Positions 40,702 through 50,733 of a stretch of 64,000 nt of DNA are shown one piece after another. The notes below the pieces were generated by a model. That model had not been told where the DNA came from and made no database searches. It was given only the letters and a program-made list of their open reading frames with translations. Source of the stretch: JAVWJP01 sp036638975 (lineage in GTDB: Bacteria > Bacillota > Clostridia > Oscillospirales > Ruminococcaceae); NCBI GenBank assembly GCA_036638975.1, contig JAVWJP010000010.1, forward strand, positions 4,899 through 68,898, given 5' to 3'. The translations under genes were made by a program, and so were the position numbers. The stretch's first letter is position 1; the number at the start of each line of letters is the position of its first letter.

Positions 40702-41632
40702 CTTTATGCACCCTCTTAGGCTCTGCTCCGTTAAAAAGCGCCTCTATAAAATCGGTGGCGTTAAACGGCTGTAAATCGTCTATTTGTTCGCCTACGCCTA
40801 TATATTTTATAGGCAAACCAAGCTCCTCTTTTATGGCTATAACAACGCCGCCACGTGCAGTACCATCAAGCTTTGTAAGCACTATACCCGTAAGACCCGC
40901 AGCTTCTTTAAACTGCCTTGCCTGATTTATGGCGTTTTGCCCCGTAGTTGCGTCCAGCACCAAAAGCACCTCTTTTGAGCATTCGGGTGCTTCGCGCTCT
41001 ATTACGCGAGATATTTTTGACAGCTCCTCCATCAAATTCTTTTTATTATGGAGTCTGCCAGCCGTATCGCATATTATAACGTCCATGCCGCGCGCTTTGC
41101 CTGCCGTGATAGAATCGAACACAACTGCCGCAGGGTCGGCACCCTCGGCGTGGTGCACCATCTCGGCACCCGCACGCTCTGCCCATATTGCAAGCTGCTC
41201 TATTGCCGCCGCACGGAAGGTATCGGCAGCTGCTAACAGCACGCGTTTGCCGCGTCTTTTTAAATCTGCCGCCATTTTACCTATAGTAGTTGTTTTTCCT
41301 ACACCGTTTACACCTATAACCAGTATTATTGACGGCTTTGTGCTAAGGTTAAGCTCCTCACCGCCGCTCATCATTTCTGTAAGAATGCTTTTTAAAAGCA
41401 CCTTTACTTCTTCAGAGCTTGCAGCGCCTGTTTCTTTTACCTTTTCTCGCAGCTTTGTGCGCACCTTAGCTGCCGTTGCCACACCGACATCGCCCGAGAT
41501 TAAAATTTCTTCAAGCTCCTCAAAAAGCTCCTCATCTATCTTAGTAAAAGAATTAAGCATACCCTCAATGTTTTTAACCATAGAGCTTCTTGTTTTTTCA
41601 AGCCCTGTTTTTATTTTTTGAAAAAAGCCCAT
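40694..41632 (-). CDS. ftsY: Signal recognition particle receptor FtsY
   Basis: A 312-residue SRP GTPase at the membrane. N-domain at about 1-90, then G-motifs GVNGVGKTTTIGKMA, DTAGRLHNK, and TKLDGTARGG; AADTFRAAAIEQL is also present. It lacks a long acidic A-domain, as in many Firmicutes. It follows smc by 21 bases, part of the conserved rnc-smc-ftsY trio. Confidence 0.97.
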   Translation of the reverse strand: MGFFQKIKTGLEKTRSSMVKNIEGMLNSFTKIDEELFEELEEILISGDVGVATAAKVRTKLREKVKETGAASSEEVKVLLKSILTEMMSGGEELNLSTKPSIILVIGVNGVGKTTTIGKMAADLKRRGKRVLLAAADTFRAAAIEQLAIWAERAGAEMVHHAEGADPAAVVFDSITAGKARGMDVIICDTAGRLHNKKNLMEELSKISRVIEREAPECSKEVLLVLDATTGQNAINQARQFKEAAGLTGIVLTKLDGTARGGVVIAIKEELGLPIKYIGVGEQIDDLQPFNATDFIEALFNGAEPKRVHKDE

Positions 41633-41653
41633 GCTACACCGCCTTTCATTTTT

Positions 41654-44600
41654 TTATGCCTTCATGCCCAGCTTGCTTTCAAGCTCTGAAACTGCAAGCT
41701 CAAGTACCTTAGAAACGCCTTCCTCCTGCATTGTAACACCATAAAGTACATCGGCTTCTTCCATTGTACCACGGCGGTGAGTTATTGCCACAAACTGCGT
41801 TTTTTCACCAAGCCGCTTTAAATACTGCGCATATTTAGTGACATTTACGTCATCTAAAGCTGCCTCAATTTCATCAAGCAAACAAAATGGAGCAGGGCGC
41901 ACCTTTAATATTGCAAAATATATTGCTATCGCAACAAAAGCCTGTTCTCCGCCGGAAAGCGATGCCAAGTTTTTTATAAGCTTGCCCGGAGGCTGCACAT
42001 TTATCTCTATGCCGCTTTCTAAAACATCAGTGTCGTCCGTAAGCTCAAGGCTTGCCTTACCGCCGCCAAAAAGCTCGACAAATACCCTGCCAAAATTTTC
42101 GTTTATTTTTGCAAAGCTTTCTGTAAACATCTCGCGCATTTGCGAGGTTAAATCGTAAATTATTTTATTAAGCTGATTGCGGCTCTTTTCCACATCATCT
42201 ATCTGTGTTTTTAAAAACATATAGCGTTGCGAAACCTGCTCGTATTCATCTATAGCTTCAAGGTTTACAGTGCCCAACGCACGAATTTTAGCCTTTACCT
42301 CTGCCAAAGTACGCAAGGAGCGCTGCATATCCTCTACCGGTTGCGCCAACGCCTCCGCCTCTGTGCGTGTAAGCTCATATTCGTCCCACATTTTAGCAAT
42401 TACAGCATCGTACTCTGCCTGCAACGAGAACTTTTTTTCTTCAACTCGCGCAAGCTCTCTTGCAAGCTGCTCTTTACGCGCCATTATGTCCTTTTCTTGA
42501 AGACGTATTTCTGTCGAGCGCTGCTCGCACTGCTGGCGCTTCTGTTGCAGCTCGTTTATTGCAGCCTGTGCCTTTTGCGTTTCATTTGCAACATTTTTGT
42601 TTTCGGCTTTAAGCTTTTCTATCTGATTTGTTATTGTATCGTTTTGCAATTTAAGCCCGTTTATTTGCTGCTCGTAAATTTGTGCACGCTGACTTTGCCC
42701 CGCCTTGCGCGAATTTATGTCGTCTATAGCCTGTCTTGTGCCCTCTATATCCTTGCTCTTGGCAAGCACCAAAAGCTCGGCTTCACTGCGCTTTGTCAAG
42801 ATACCCTCTCGCATTGCTCGTGTCGCTTCGTGCTGCGTACTGCTCTTTGCAATAAGCGCCTCTGTCTGCTCTTGCTCTTGTGTAAGTGCATTCACCTTGT
42901 CAGATGCCGCCGATATATTTGTATTGAAGCCAGCCATGCTTTCTTCAAGGCGTTTAAGCTGTGCCACAGCATCTGTACTATTTTTGTTTATATCATCTAA
43001 AGCAAGAAGAATACGTTTTTTTTCAGATTCATAACGTATTTTATCTTCTCCGGCAGTTTTCATTTCGCTCTCTACGGCTAGAATTTGCGCATTTAACGCA
43101 GAAATTTCTTCGGCAGATGTTTTAAGCTTTGCATTTATGCCCTCTGCCCCCGCCAAAATAAGGTCTGCTTCGGCTTTAAGACGCTCTATCTCCGATTGTC
43201 TGCTTAAAAGCCCCGCGCTTTTTGCCGTAAACCCGCCGGTCATAGAGCCGCCGACATTTACTAGCTGTCCGTCAAGCGTTACTATGCGAAAACGGTTGCC
43301 AAATGCTTTTGCAATTGCCACTGCATCGTCTAAATTTTGTGCAACAACCACCCTGCCCAGCATACTTTCCACAATAGCTCTGTACTCCGGCTTGCACTCT
43401 ACAAGGTCTGATGCCAATGCGACAAAGCCGTTTTTTTGTGACAAGCCGCTTTCATTAAGCTTGTTGCCGCGTATTGTAGAAACAGGCAAAAAAGTTGCCC
43501 TGCCGCTGCGCGATTCTTTTAGCATTGCTATTGCACGCTTTGCAACACTATCGTCGTCCACCACAATATTTTGTAAAGCGCCACCAAGCGCCGTTTCAAT
43601 TGCCACCGAATATTCGGGTTTTACCTCTATAAGCTTAGAAACAGCCGAATGTACGCCCTTAATTTCGCCGTGCTTTTGCCGGTTTAATATATATTTTACA
43701 CTTCCCGCAAAGCCTTCCATGCTTTGCTCAAGGCTTTCTAGCAGCCTTGCCTTTTGCTGTTTTTCTCCTGCGCGTTGTTCTATGCTGCGCAGCTCTGCCG
43801 TAAGCTCCTGTTGCTTTTGCAGACGGCTTTTAAGCTTTAGCTGTATGCCGCCTACAGAGTTTTTAAGCCCCTGTAAATTTTCATCTATGTTCTCACAAAG
43901 CTCCGTACAATCGTTCAGTTCAGCTGTAAAGGCTTTTAGCTTGTCGGCTTTTTCGTCCTGCGATTGCTTTAGCAGCAATGTGCGGTTTTGTGCTTCGTTA
44001 AACGCCGCCTGTGCCGTTACCTGCGCAACCTTAGCCTCCGAAAGTGAAAGCGCCAAGGCAGAAAGCGCCTGACGGGCATCAGCCAGCGCCGTTACGCCCT
44101 GCTGCTCGGTAATGGCAAGCTCTGCGTATTCTTCCGAAATCTTTTGCAGCTCCGCCTTTGCATCATCGGCTTCTTGCTGTAAAAGCACAAGCTCTGCTTC
44201 TTTTTCTGTAAGCTGCTGTGCGGTTTGCAGCTCTGTTTGGTTTTGCTCCGTTATCTCATTTTTTATTCTTTCTATAGAGCTGTTATTATGAAAAATGTTA
44301 TTTTCACATACCGCTATCTGCGACTGCGCTTCTGCGGCAGATTCCTCATGTATTTTGATACCTGCGCGTAAATCATCTATATCTACCGTGCATTTTGAAA
44401 GCTGCGCAAAAACCTCATCAGCAGTTTTTTCTACCGCAGAAAGCTCGTCTTCAACCTCGGCATGAGCCCCCTGTGAAACCGCAACCTTATCCTCCTCTGC
44501 ACGAAGCTGTTCTTTTGTTTTTTGCAGCTGTGCCGACCATATAGAAAGCTCCAGCAGCTTTTTATGCTCGGCGTGTTTTACAAACTGCGACGCTTTTTCT

Positions 44601-45226
44601 GCCTGTACCCTAAGCGGCTCTACACGGCTTTCCAGCTCTGCCATTATGTCTTTAAGGCGCAAAAGGTTTTCTCCCGCTGCCAAAAGCTTGCGCTCTGCCT
44701 CGGTTTTTCGGTAGCGAAACTTTGAAATTCCTGCAGCTTCTTCAAAAATTTCGCGTCTATTCCCGCTTTTTGCACCAACTATCTCGGCAATTTTTCCCTG
44801 TCCTATCATCGAATAACCATCGCGTCCAAGCCCTGTATCCATAAAAAGCTCTACTATATCTTTAAGTCGAACGTTTTGGTCATTTATTTTATATTCACTG
44901 TCGCCGGAGCGATAAAGCTTGCGCGTTATTGCAACCTCGTCGGTATCTATCTGTATACTGCGGGCAAGATTATCTATGTAAAGTGTCACCTGTGCAAAGC
45001 CCATTGCCTTGCGTAGCTGTGTTCCGCCAAAAATGACATCTTCCATCTTTGCACCGCGCAAGGTTTTTGTCGATTGCTCGCCCAACACCCACCGCAGAGC
45101 ATCACTTATGTTGCTTTTTCCGCTGCCGTTAGGTCCCACAACTGCCGTAAGCCCGCCTGTAAAATTAAGACGGGTCTTATCGGGGAACGATTTGAAACCA
45201 TGAATTTCAAGCGCTTTAAGGTACAA
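41654..45226 (-). CDS. smc: Chromosome segregation protein SMC
   Basis: An 1190-residue SMC ATPase. Walker A GPNGSGKSNISDALRW at about residues 32-47. Two long coiled-coil arms (about 165-505 and 665-1020) flank a hinge (about 515-650, with Gly-rich VGGSMTGG at its end). The C-terminal signature is LSGGEQAFVAIAI and Walker B FCLLDEIEAALDD. It organises and separates chromosomes with ScpA and ScpB, which are not in the window. Length matches the family. Confidence 0.98.
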   Translation of the reverse strand: MYLKALEIHGFKSFPDKTRLNFTGGLTAVVGPNGSGKSNISDALRWVLGEQSTKTLRGAKMEDVIFGGTQLRKAMGFAQVTLYIDNLARSIQIDTDEVAITRKLYRSGDSEYKINDQNVRLKDIVELFMDTGLGRDGYSMIGQGKIAEIVGAKSGNRREIFEEAAGISKFRYRKTEAERKLLAAGENLLRLKDIMAELESRVEPLRVQAEKASQFVKHAEHKKLLELSIWSAQLQKTKEQLRAEEDKVAVSQGAHAEVEDELSAVEKTADEVFAQLSKCTVDIDDLRAGIKIHEESAAEAQSQIAVCENNIFHNNSSIERIKNEITEQNQTELQTAQQLTEKEAELVLLQQEADDAKAELQKISEEYAELAITEQQGVTALADARQALSALALSLSEAKVAQVTAQAAFNEAQNRTLLLKQSQDEKADKLKAFTAELNDCTELCENIDENLQGLKNSVGGIQLKLKSRLQKQQELTAELRSIEQRAGEKQQKARLLESLEQSMEGFAGSVKYILNRQKHGEIKGVHSAVSKLIEVKPEYSVAIETALGGALQNIVVDDDSVAKRAIAMLKESRSGRATFLPVSTIRGNKLNESGLSQKNGFVALASDLVECKPEYRAIVESMLGRVVVAQNLDDAVAIAKAFGNRFRIVTLDGQLVNVGGSMTGGFTAKSAGLLSRQSEIERLKAEADLILAGAEGINAKLKTSAEEISALNAQILAVESEMKTAGEDKIRYESEKKRILLALDDINKNSTDAVAQLKRLEESMAGFNTNISAASDKVNALTQEQEQTEALIAKSSTQHEATRAMREGILTKRSEAELLVLAKSKDIEGTRQAIDDINSRKAGQSQRAQIYEQQINGLKLQNDTITNQIEKLKAENKNVANETQKAQAAINELQQKRQQCEQRSTEIRLQEKDIMARKEQLARELARVEEKKFSLQAEYDAVIAKMWDEYELTRTEAEALAQPVEDMQRSLRTLAEVKAKIRALGTVNLEAIDEYEQVSQRYMFLKTQIDDVEKSRNQLNKIIYDLTSQMREMFTESFAKINENFGRVFVELFGGGKASLELTDDTDVLESGIEINVQPPGKLIKNLASLSGGEQAFVAIAIYFAILKVRPAPFCLLDEIEAALDDVNVTKYAQYLKRLGEKTQFVAITHRRGTMEEADVLYGVTMQEEGVSKVLELAVSELESKLGMKA

Positions 45227-45253
45227 TATATCACTTCCCTTGACATAGAAATT

Positions 45254-45928
45254 TTATTTTTCGCCCATAAGCTCCAGTGCTTCCTTTGCAGCCATCTGCT
45301 CGGCATTTTTTTTAGAGCGCCCTTTTCCCTGACCTATTACATTACTGTTAAGATGTACCTCCACCACAAACTCCTTGTTATGGTCGGGACCTGTTTCATC
45401 TATAAGCACATAATTTACTTTTTCCTCTGGGTTTTGCTGAATAATTTCCTGTAATATTGTTTTATAGTCTTTAAATGAAGTCTGATGTGTTTCTATTGCC
45501 CGTAAAATAAAACGCATTACGTGTTCGCTTGCAGGCTGCATACCCCCATCAAGATATATCGCTGCAATAACCGCCTCAAACGCATCTGCCAAGACAGACG
45601 AACGGTTTCTTCCTCCGGTTGTTTCTTCGCCTTTGCCAAGCTGCAGGTACTGCCCAAGCTCAAGCTCATTTGCAAAACCGCAAAGCGCTTTTTCGCATAC
45701 AAGAGATGCACGAAGCTTTGTAAGCTCGCCCTCCGGTAAAGCCGGGAATTCCTTAAAAATATAATCAGAAACTATTATTGACAAAACCGCATCGCCCAAA
45801 AACTCTTGTCTTTCGTTACATTCAAGCCCGCGTTTAACCTCGTTGGCGTATGAAGAATGCGTAAGCGCAATTTTAAGGTATGTTGGGTTTTTAAATGTGT
45901 AATGCAGTTTTTCTTCCAGTTTTTTCAT
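45254..45928 (-). CDS. rnc: Ribonuclease III
   Basis: A 224-residue double-strand-specific endoribonuclease. It has the RNase III signature ERQEFLGDAVLS (about 40-51) with catalytic acidic residues there and in DAFEAVIAAIYLD. A C-terminal dsRNA-binding domain holds GQGKGRSKKNAEQMAAKEAL. It overlaps plsX by four bases. In many Firmicutes acpP lies between plsX and rnc; here it does not. Confidence 0.97.
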   Translation of the reverse strand: MKKLEEKLHYTFKNPTYLKIALTHSSYANEVKRGLECNERQEFLGDAVLSIIVSDYIFKEFPALPEGELTKLRASLVCEKALCGFANELELGQYLQLGKGEETTGGRNRSSVLADAFEAVIAAIYLDGGMQPASEHVMRFILRAIETHQTSFKDYKTILQEIIQQNPEEKVNYVLIDETGPDHNKEFVVEVHLNSNVIGQGKGRSKKNAEQMAAKEALELMGEK

Positions 45929-46953
45929 TCTTTTTTCTCCTGTACGGCAACAGATTTAAGCTCCTGCAAGCCATTTTGTATGTCCCCTATTACGTCGCCC
46001 TCTGCAAAAATTTTAGCCTGACGAATAGCATTTTTAAAAGCCTTTGCATTAGAGCTTCCATGTGCCTTTATTGTCGGTTTTAAAACTCCCAAAAGCGAAG
46101 CTCCGCCATGCTCGGTGTAATCTAACTGCTTTTTAAAGTTTGCCATACCGCTTTTTACGCCTAAAAAGGCAAGCTTTGTAACGACATTTTGCATAAATAT
46201 GCCTTTTATCTGCGTAGTTAAGGCTTTTGCAACACCCTCTGTAAGCTTTAACACAATATTGCCCGAAAAGCCATCGCACACCGCTACATCACAAGCACCC
46301 ATAGGAAGCTCGCGCGGCTCTACATTTCCTATAAAATTTATAGATGCAGCTTTAAGCAGCTTATACGCCTCAAGCTGTAAATCTCCGCCCTTGCTTTCTT
46401 CTGCGCCTACGTTGATAAGCCCTACACGAGGTGAAGCAATACCCATGACCTTATTCATATATGCAGAGCCCATTATTCCAAATTGCAAAAGCATTTCTGG
46501 TCTGCAATCTACATTTGCGCCGGAATCCATAAGCATATATTTATCGCCGCCGCCAAGACATGGTATTACAGGAGCAAAGCCGGCGCGTTTTATACCCTTT
46601 ATGCGCTTAACCACAAGCGAAGCCCCAACTACAAGTGCACCGCTGCTGCCTGCAGAAACAAAAGCATCGCCGTGTCCCTCTGCCAAAAGTTTAAGCCCCA
46701 CTGCAAGCGAGCTGTCCGAATATTTCTTCATAATTGATGTCGGCTCTGCGCACACTGGCATTACAGAAGATGCGTTTATTATCTCTATGCCATCAAGCAA
46801 AATATTTTGCTGCTGTGCAATTTGGCGAATTTCTTGCTCACTGCCTGTAAGTATTACCGTTACGCCATATTCCGACACAGCCATCGCCGCACCCTTTATA
46901 GCTTCAATAGGTGCATTATCTCCGCCAAAGGCATCTAAAATTATTCTTGTCAA
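45925..46953 (-). CDS. plsX: Phosphate acyltransferase PlsX
   Basis: A 342-residue enzyme making acyl-phosphate from acyl-ACP for phospholipid synthesis. N-terminal TRIILDAFGGDNAPIEAIKG, central SAGSSGALVVGASLVVKRIKG and NVGAEESKGG are family marks. I choose TTG 46953 as start, eight bases after AAGGGTGG, over the GTG at 46965, because homologues begin at this point. Not followed by fab genes as in Bacillus. Confidence 0.94.
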   Translation of the reverse strand: MTRIILDAFGGDNAPIEAIKGAAMAVSEYGVTVILTGSEQEIRQIAQQQNILLDGIEIINASSVMPVCAEPTSIMKKYSDSSLAVGLKLLAEGHGDAFVSAGSSGALVVGASLVVKRIKGIKRAGFAPVIPCLGGGDKYMLMDSGANVDCRPEMLLQFGIMGSAYMNKVMGIASPRVGLINVGAEESKGGDLQLEAYKLLKAASINFIGNVEPRELPMGACDVAVCDGFSGNIVLKLTEGVAKALTTQIKGIFMQNVVTKLAFLGVKSGMANFKKQLDYTEHGGASLLGVLKPTIKAHGSSNAKAFKNAIRQAKIFAEGDVIGDIQNGLQELKSVAVQEKKE

Positions 46954-47003
46954 AACAAAAACCACCCTTCACAACCTTTGAAGTATTACCAAAAAAATGT
47001 AAT

Positions 47004-48311
47004 TTATTCCTCTTGCAGCGGCTCTATCACCGCACGCAAAGCAGTTATTCCGCGCTGTGCAAGCACCTCATAACGTTCCTTTTTGTCACGTATATTGTCA
47101 CAAAGCGGCGGCAATATACCCATATTACAGCCCATTGGCTGAAAATTTATTACGCTCTCATCACTTATATATGCCGTCAAAGCGCCAAGCATTGCTTCTT
47201 TAGGCAAATGCACAGGTGGCTTTTGCGCAAGGCGGCAAGCTAAATTATACCCTGCTAAAATGCCGCTTGCAGCCGATTCTATATAACCCTCAACACCTGT
47301 TATCTGCCCGGCAAAATAAATATTAGGGTATTTTTTAAGGCAAAGAGCCGCTGTCAAAAGACGCGGAGAATCTATAAATGTGTTGCGGTGCATAACGCCA
47401 TAACGCGCAAACTCGGCGTGTTCTAAGCCAGGCAGCATTGCAAACACGCGCTTTTGCTCGGCAAAAAGCAGGTTTGTCTGGAAACCGACTATATTATATA
47501 AGCTGCCTTCAGCATTTTCGCGCCTAAGCTGTGCAACTGCCCAAGGACGGTGCCCTGTGCGCGGGTCCCTAAGGCCTACAGGCTTTAACGGACCAAAACG
47601 AATAGAATCCTCGCCCCGCTTCGCCAAAACTTCTATAGGCATACAGCCCTCATAAACATCAGGGGTTTCAAAGCTGTGCAGCTGTGCACTTTGGGCATTT
47701 ACAAGCTCTGTATGAAAGCTTTCATACTCGTCTTTATTCATGGGGCAATTTATATAGTCGGCATCGCCCCTGTCGTAACGCGCGGCAAAAAAAACCTTTT
47801 CCATATCTATACTGTCAAACTCGACTATAGGCGCCGCGGCATCATAAAAGCTTAGATACTCACTGCCTAAAAACGTTTTTATTGTCTGCGCAAAAGCAGT
47901 GGAAGTAAGTGGTCCGGTGGCAATAATAATATCGCCCTCAGGCAGCTCTGTAAGCTCTTTTATAACTATTTTAATGTTTTTATGTGCAGATATTTTTGCA
48001 GTTACAGCGTCTGAGAATTTCTCTCTGTCCACCGCCAATGCACCGCCTGCCGAAACAGCAGTTTCCTCGGCACAGCGCATAGTAATAGAGCCGAATATAC
48101 GCATTTCTTCTTTAAGCATACCTGCGGCAGAGCCTATGCGCATGGCTTTAAGCGAATTTGAGCAAACAAGCTCTGCAAAGCCCTTGTAGCTGTGCGCAGG
48201 CGAAAAGCTTTGTGGCTTTTGCTCGTACAAAACTACTTCAAAGCCGCGGTTGGCAAGCTGCCATGCCGCCTCGCACCCCGCCAAGCCTGCGCCTATAACC
48301 GAAACAGGCAT
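47004..48311 (-). CDS. trmFO: Folate-dependent tRNA m5U54 methyltransferase TrmFO
   Basis: A 435-residue flavoprotein that makes ribothymidine 54 in tRNA with methylenetetrahydrofolate. It has dinucleotide motif VIGAGLAGCEAAW at residues 4-16, FAELVCSNSLKAM with the catalytic-type Cys, and EGCMPIEVLAKRGEDSIRFGPLKPVGL with the second Cys. Its ATG overlaps the topA stop by one base. Order topA-trmFO is common in the phylum. Confidence 0.96.
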   Translation of the reverse strand: MPVSVIGAGLAGCEAAWQLANRGFEVVLYEQKPQSFSPAHSYKGFAELVCSNSLKAMRIGSAAGMLKEEMRIFGSITMRCAEETAVSAGGALAVDREKFSDAVTAKISAHKNIKIVIKELTELPEGDIIIATGPLTSTAFAQTIKTFLGSEYLSFYDAAAPIVEFDSIDMEKVFFAARYDRGDADYINCPMNKDEYESFHTELVNAQSAQLHSFETPDVYEGCMPIEVLAKRGEDSIRFGPLKPVGLRDPRTGHRPWAVAQLRRENAEGSLYNIVGFQTNLLFAEQKRVFAMLPGLEHAEFARYGVMHRNTFIDSPRLLTAALCLKKYPNIYFAGQITGVEGYIESAASGILAGYNLACRLAQKPPVHLPKEAMLGALTAYISDESVINFQPMGCNMGILPPLCDNIRDKKERYEVLAQRGITALRAVIEPLQEE

Positions 48312-50716
48312 TATTCCTTCAGCCCTCTCTCATAATCGCAGCCTTCTCTTGCACAATATATCTTGCCCATTCTACCTGTTTTTTTGAATAAAGTGGAGCC
48401 GCAATCGGGGCACTGCTCCTTTATAGGTAAATCCCATGTGATAAAATCACAATTTGGGTATGCACTGCAACCATAAAATGCTCTGCCCTTTTGGGATTTT
48501 TTAGCGTGCATTTTTGCGCCGCATTTTGGGCATAAGCCCTCGGTTTCGTGCACAATTTTTTTTGTGTTTTTGCATTCAGGGTAACCCGGGCAAGCCAAAA
48601 ATTTACCAAAGCGCCCCATTTTTATAACCATTTTGCGCCCGCAAAGCTCACAAACGACATCACTCTCTTCTTCGGGTACCTTCATACGTGTGCCGTCCAT
48701 GTTTTTTTCGGCATTTTCTAAGGTCTGTGCAAAATCGTCATAAAACTTATGCAAGGTATTTTTCCAGTCGACCTCACCTGTTTCAACACTGTCAAGGTCA
48801 TGCTCCATATTAGCTGTAAAGGTGACGTCAACTATATTTTTAAACTGCTCGGACATAAGCTGAGTTGTAACTTCTCCAAGCGGAGTAGGTTTTAGCGCTT
48901 TTGCATCGCGCTCGACATAATTGCGAGCCAAAATAGTGGATATAGTAGGTGCATAAGTTGACGGACGCCCTATTCCGTTTTCTTCAAGCGTTTTTATTAA
49001 AGAAGCCTCTGTATAACGTGGCGGCGGTTGTGTAAAATGCTGGTTAGGCAAAAGCTCGTCCATACGCAGCACATCGCCCTTTTCTACAGGTGGCAACGCG
49101 GCAACTGCGCTTATTTCTTCGTCCTTGCCCTCCTCATAAAGCACTGTAAAGCCATCAAACTTTACAGAATATCCCGACGCTTTAAATAAATATTCTCCCG
49201 CCCTGATATCTACCGCAACTGTGTCGAGCAGTGCTATTGCCATTTGGCTTGCAATAAACCGCTCCCACACAAGCTTATAAAGCCTGTATTGGTCGGTTGT
49301 TAGTGTTGCTTCCACCTCATCAGGGGTAAGCTGTGGCATTGTAGGGCGCACAGCCTCATGCGCGTCTTGCGCATTATTTTTGCTTTTGTACTGTTTACGC
49401 TCCGGCGGAAGATAATTTTTACCGTATTTTTCTGTTATAAATTCTTCTGCCTGCTGCTGCGCTTCCTCAGAAATACGCAAAGAATCGGTTCTCATGTACG
49501 TTATAAGACCGACAGCACCCATGCCGGCAACCTCTACACCCTCGTACAGCTCTTGTGCAGCCTTCATTGTTCGCCTAGCTTGAAAACCAAGCTTTCGTGA
49601 TGCTTCCTGCTGCAAGGTAGATGTAGTAAAAGGAGGTGCGGGTGACTTTTTGCGGACACTCTTTTTAACATTTTCTGCAACATAGCTTACATTTTTTAAC
49701 TCTTCTAATATCTCTTGCGCCTGCTGCGCCGTTTTTATATCTATTTTTTTGTCCTTGCCATAAAACTTTGCGGGTATAATCTTTTTACTTTCTTTACCCA
49801 AAAGCTTTGCGTCAATAGACCAATATTCTTCTGTAATAAATGCTCGAATTTCGTTTTCTCTGTCAACAATAAGCTTTGATGCAACACTTTGCACACGCCC
49901 CGCCGAAAGCCCGCGTTTTATTTTGCGCCACAAAAACGGACTTATTTTATACCCCACTATGCGGTCAAGTATGCGTCTTGCCTGCTGTGCGTTTACAAGG
50001 TCTATGTCCACGGTGCGCGGGTGCTCCATGCCGTACTGCACACCTGTTTTTGTAATTTCATTAAAAGTAATGCGGTTATTTTCGTTTAAATCAAGCCCCA
50101 AAAGATGCGCTAAATGCCACGAAATGGCTTCTCCCTCACGGTCCGGGTCGGTTGCCAGATAAACCATTTTGCTTGCCTTTGCTTTTTTCTTTAAGATGCG
50201 GATTAAATCCTCTTTGCCCTCTATGGGCGCATAATTCGGTTCAAAGTCATTATCTACATCAACGCCTATTTTGTTCTTTGGTAAATCTCTTATATGCCCC
50301 ATAGAAGCGACAACGTCAAAGCCCTCTCCCAAATATTTCATAATTGTTTTTGCCTTGGCAGGAGATTCCACTATGACAAGGTTTCCGCCCTCCAACACAT
50401 AGTCGTTTTGCTTTTTTGCCTTTGAGGTCGGTTTGGCATCTGCCTTTTTTGTGCTTGTCTTTTTTGCGACAGGTTTTTTTGTTGCGGGTTTTTTTGTTGC
50501 GGGTTTGCTATCTGAAAGCTCGTCTGTAGTGACTGCGGTTTTTTTGGCAGCAGGTTTTTTTGCCGCCGTTTTTTTTGCTGTGGGTTTTTTAGGTACAGCT
50601 TTTTTAGCGGGCGGCTTTTTTACTGCCTTAGCCTCCGCTGAATTTTCTGCACTTATTATATCTGTTTCTAGCTGTGTTTTTTTTGTAGCCATATATTTAT
50701 CGTCCATTCTGCCCAT
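48311..50716 (-). CDS. topA: DNA topoisomerase I with Lys/Ala/Pro-rich N-terminal extension
   Basis: An 801-residue type IA topoisomerase relaxing negative supercoils. The TOPRIM domain starts NLVIVESPAKAKTI at about residue 112. The catalytic Tyr is in GLITYMRTDSLRIS, and three C-terminal zinc fingers begin CELCGRK, CPKCGAK and CPDCGST. Residues about 30-102 form an extra basic segment of AKK/TKK/PAKK repeats like histone H1, which probably adds non-specific DNA binding. The start is uncertain among 50716, 50707 and 50692 (MATKKTQ); none has a strong ribosome site. Confidence 0.95.
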   Translation of the reverse strand: MGRMDDKYMATKKTQLETDIISAENSAEAKAVKKPPAKKAVPKKPTAKKTAAKKPAAKKTAVTTDELSDSKPATKKPATKKPVAKKTSTKKADAKPTSKAKKQNDYVLEGGNLVIVESPAKAKTIMKYLGEGFDVVASMGHIRDLPKNKIGVDVDNDFEPNYAPIEGKEDLIRILKKKAKASKMVYLATDPDREGEAISWHLAHLLGLDLNENNRITFNEITKTGVQYGMEHPRTVDIDLVNAQQARRILDRIVGYKISPFLWRKIKRGLSAGRVQSVASKLIVDRENEIRAFITEEYWSIDAKLLGKESKKIIPAKFYGKDKKIDIKTAQQAQEILEELKNVSYVAENVKKSVRKKSPAPPFTTSTLQQEASRKLGFQARRTMKAAQELYEGVEVAGMGAVGLITYMRTDSLRISEEAQQQAEEFITEKYGKNYLPPERKQYKSKNNAQDAHEAVRPTMPQLTPDEVEATLTTDQYRLYKLVWERFIASQMAIALLDTVAVDIRAGEYLFKASGYSVKFDGFTVLYEEGKDEEISAVAALPPVEKGDVLRMDELLPNQHFTQPPPRYTEASLIKTLEENGIGRPSTYAPTISTILARNYVERDAKALKPTPLGEVTTQLMSEQFKNIVDVTFTANMEHDLDSVETGEVDWKNTLHKFYDDFAQTLENAEKNMDGTRMKVPEEESDVVCELCGRKMVIKMGRFGKFLACPGYPECKNTKKIVHETEGLCPKCGAKMHAKKSQKGRAFYGCSAYPNCDFITWDLPIKEQCPDCGSTLFKKTGRMGKIYCAREGCDYERGLKE

Positions 50717-50733
50717 ATTTAAGGCATATAAAT

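Noticed and set aside
43137..44072. 311-codon plus-strand open frame antisense to smc
   Set aside because: Composition is that of the reverse frame of a Lys/Glu/Ala-rich coiled coil; no independent support.
46199..46981. 260-codon plus-strand open frame antisense to plsX
   Set aside because: A reverse-frame shadow; plsX is unmistakable on the other strand.
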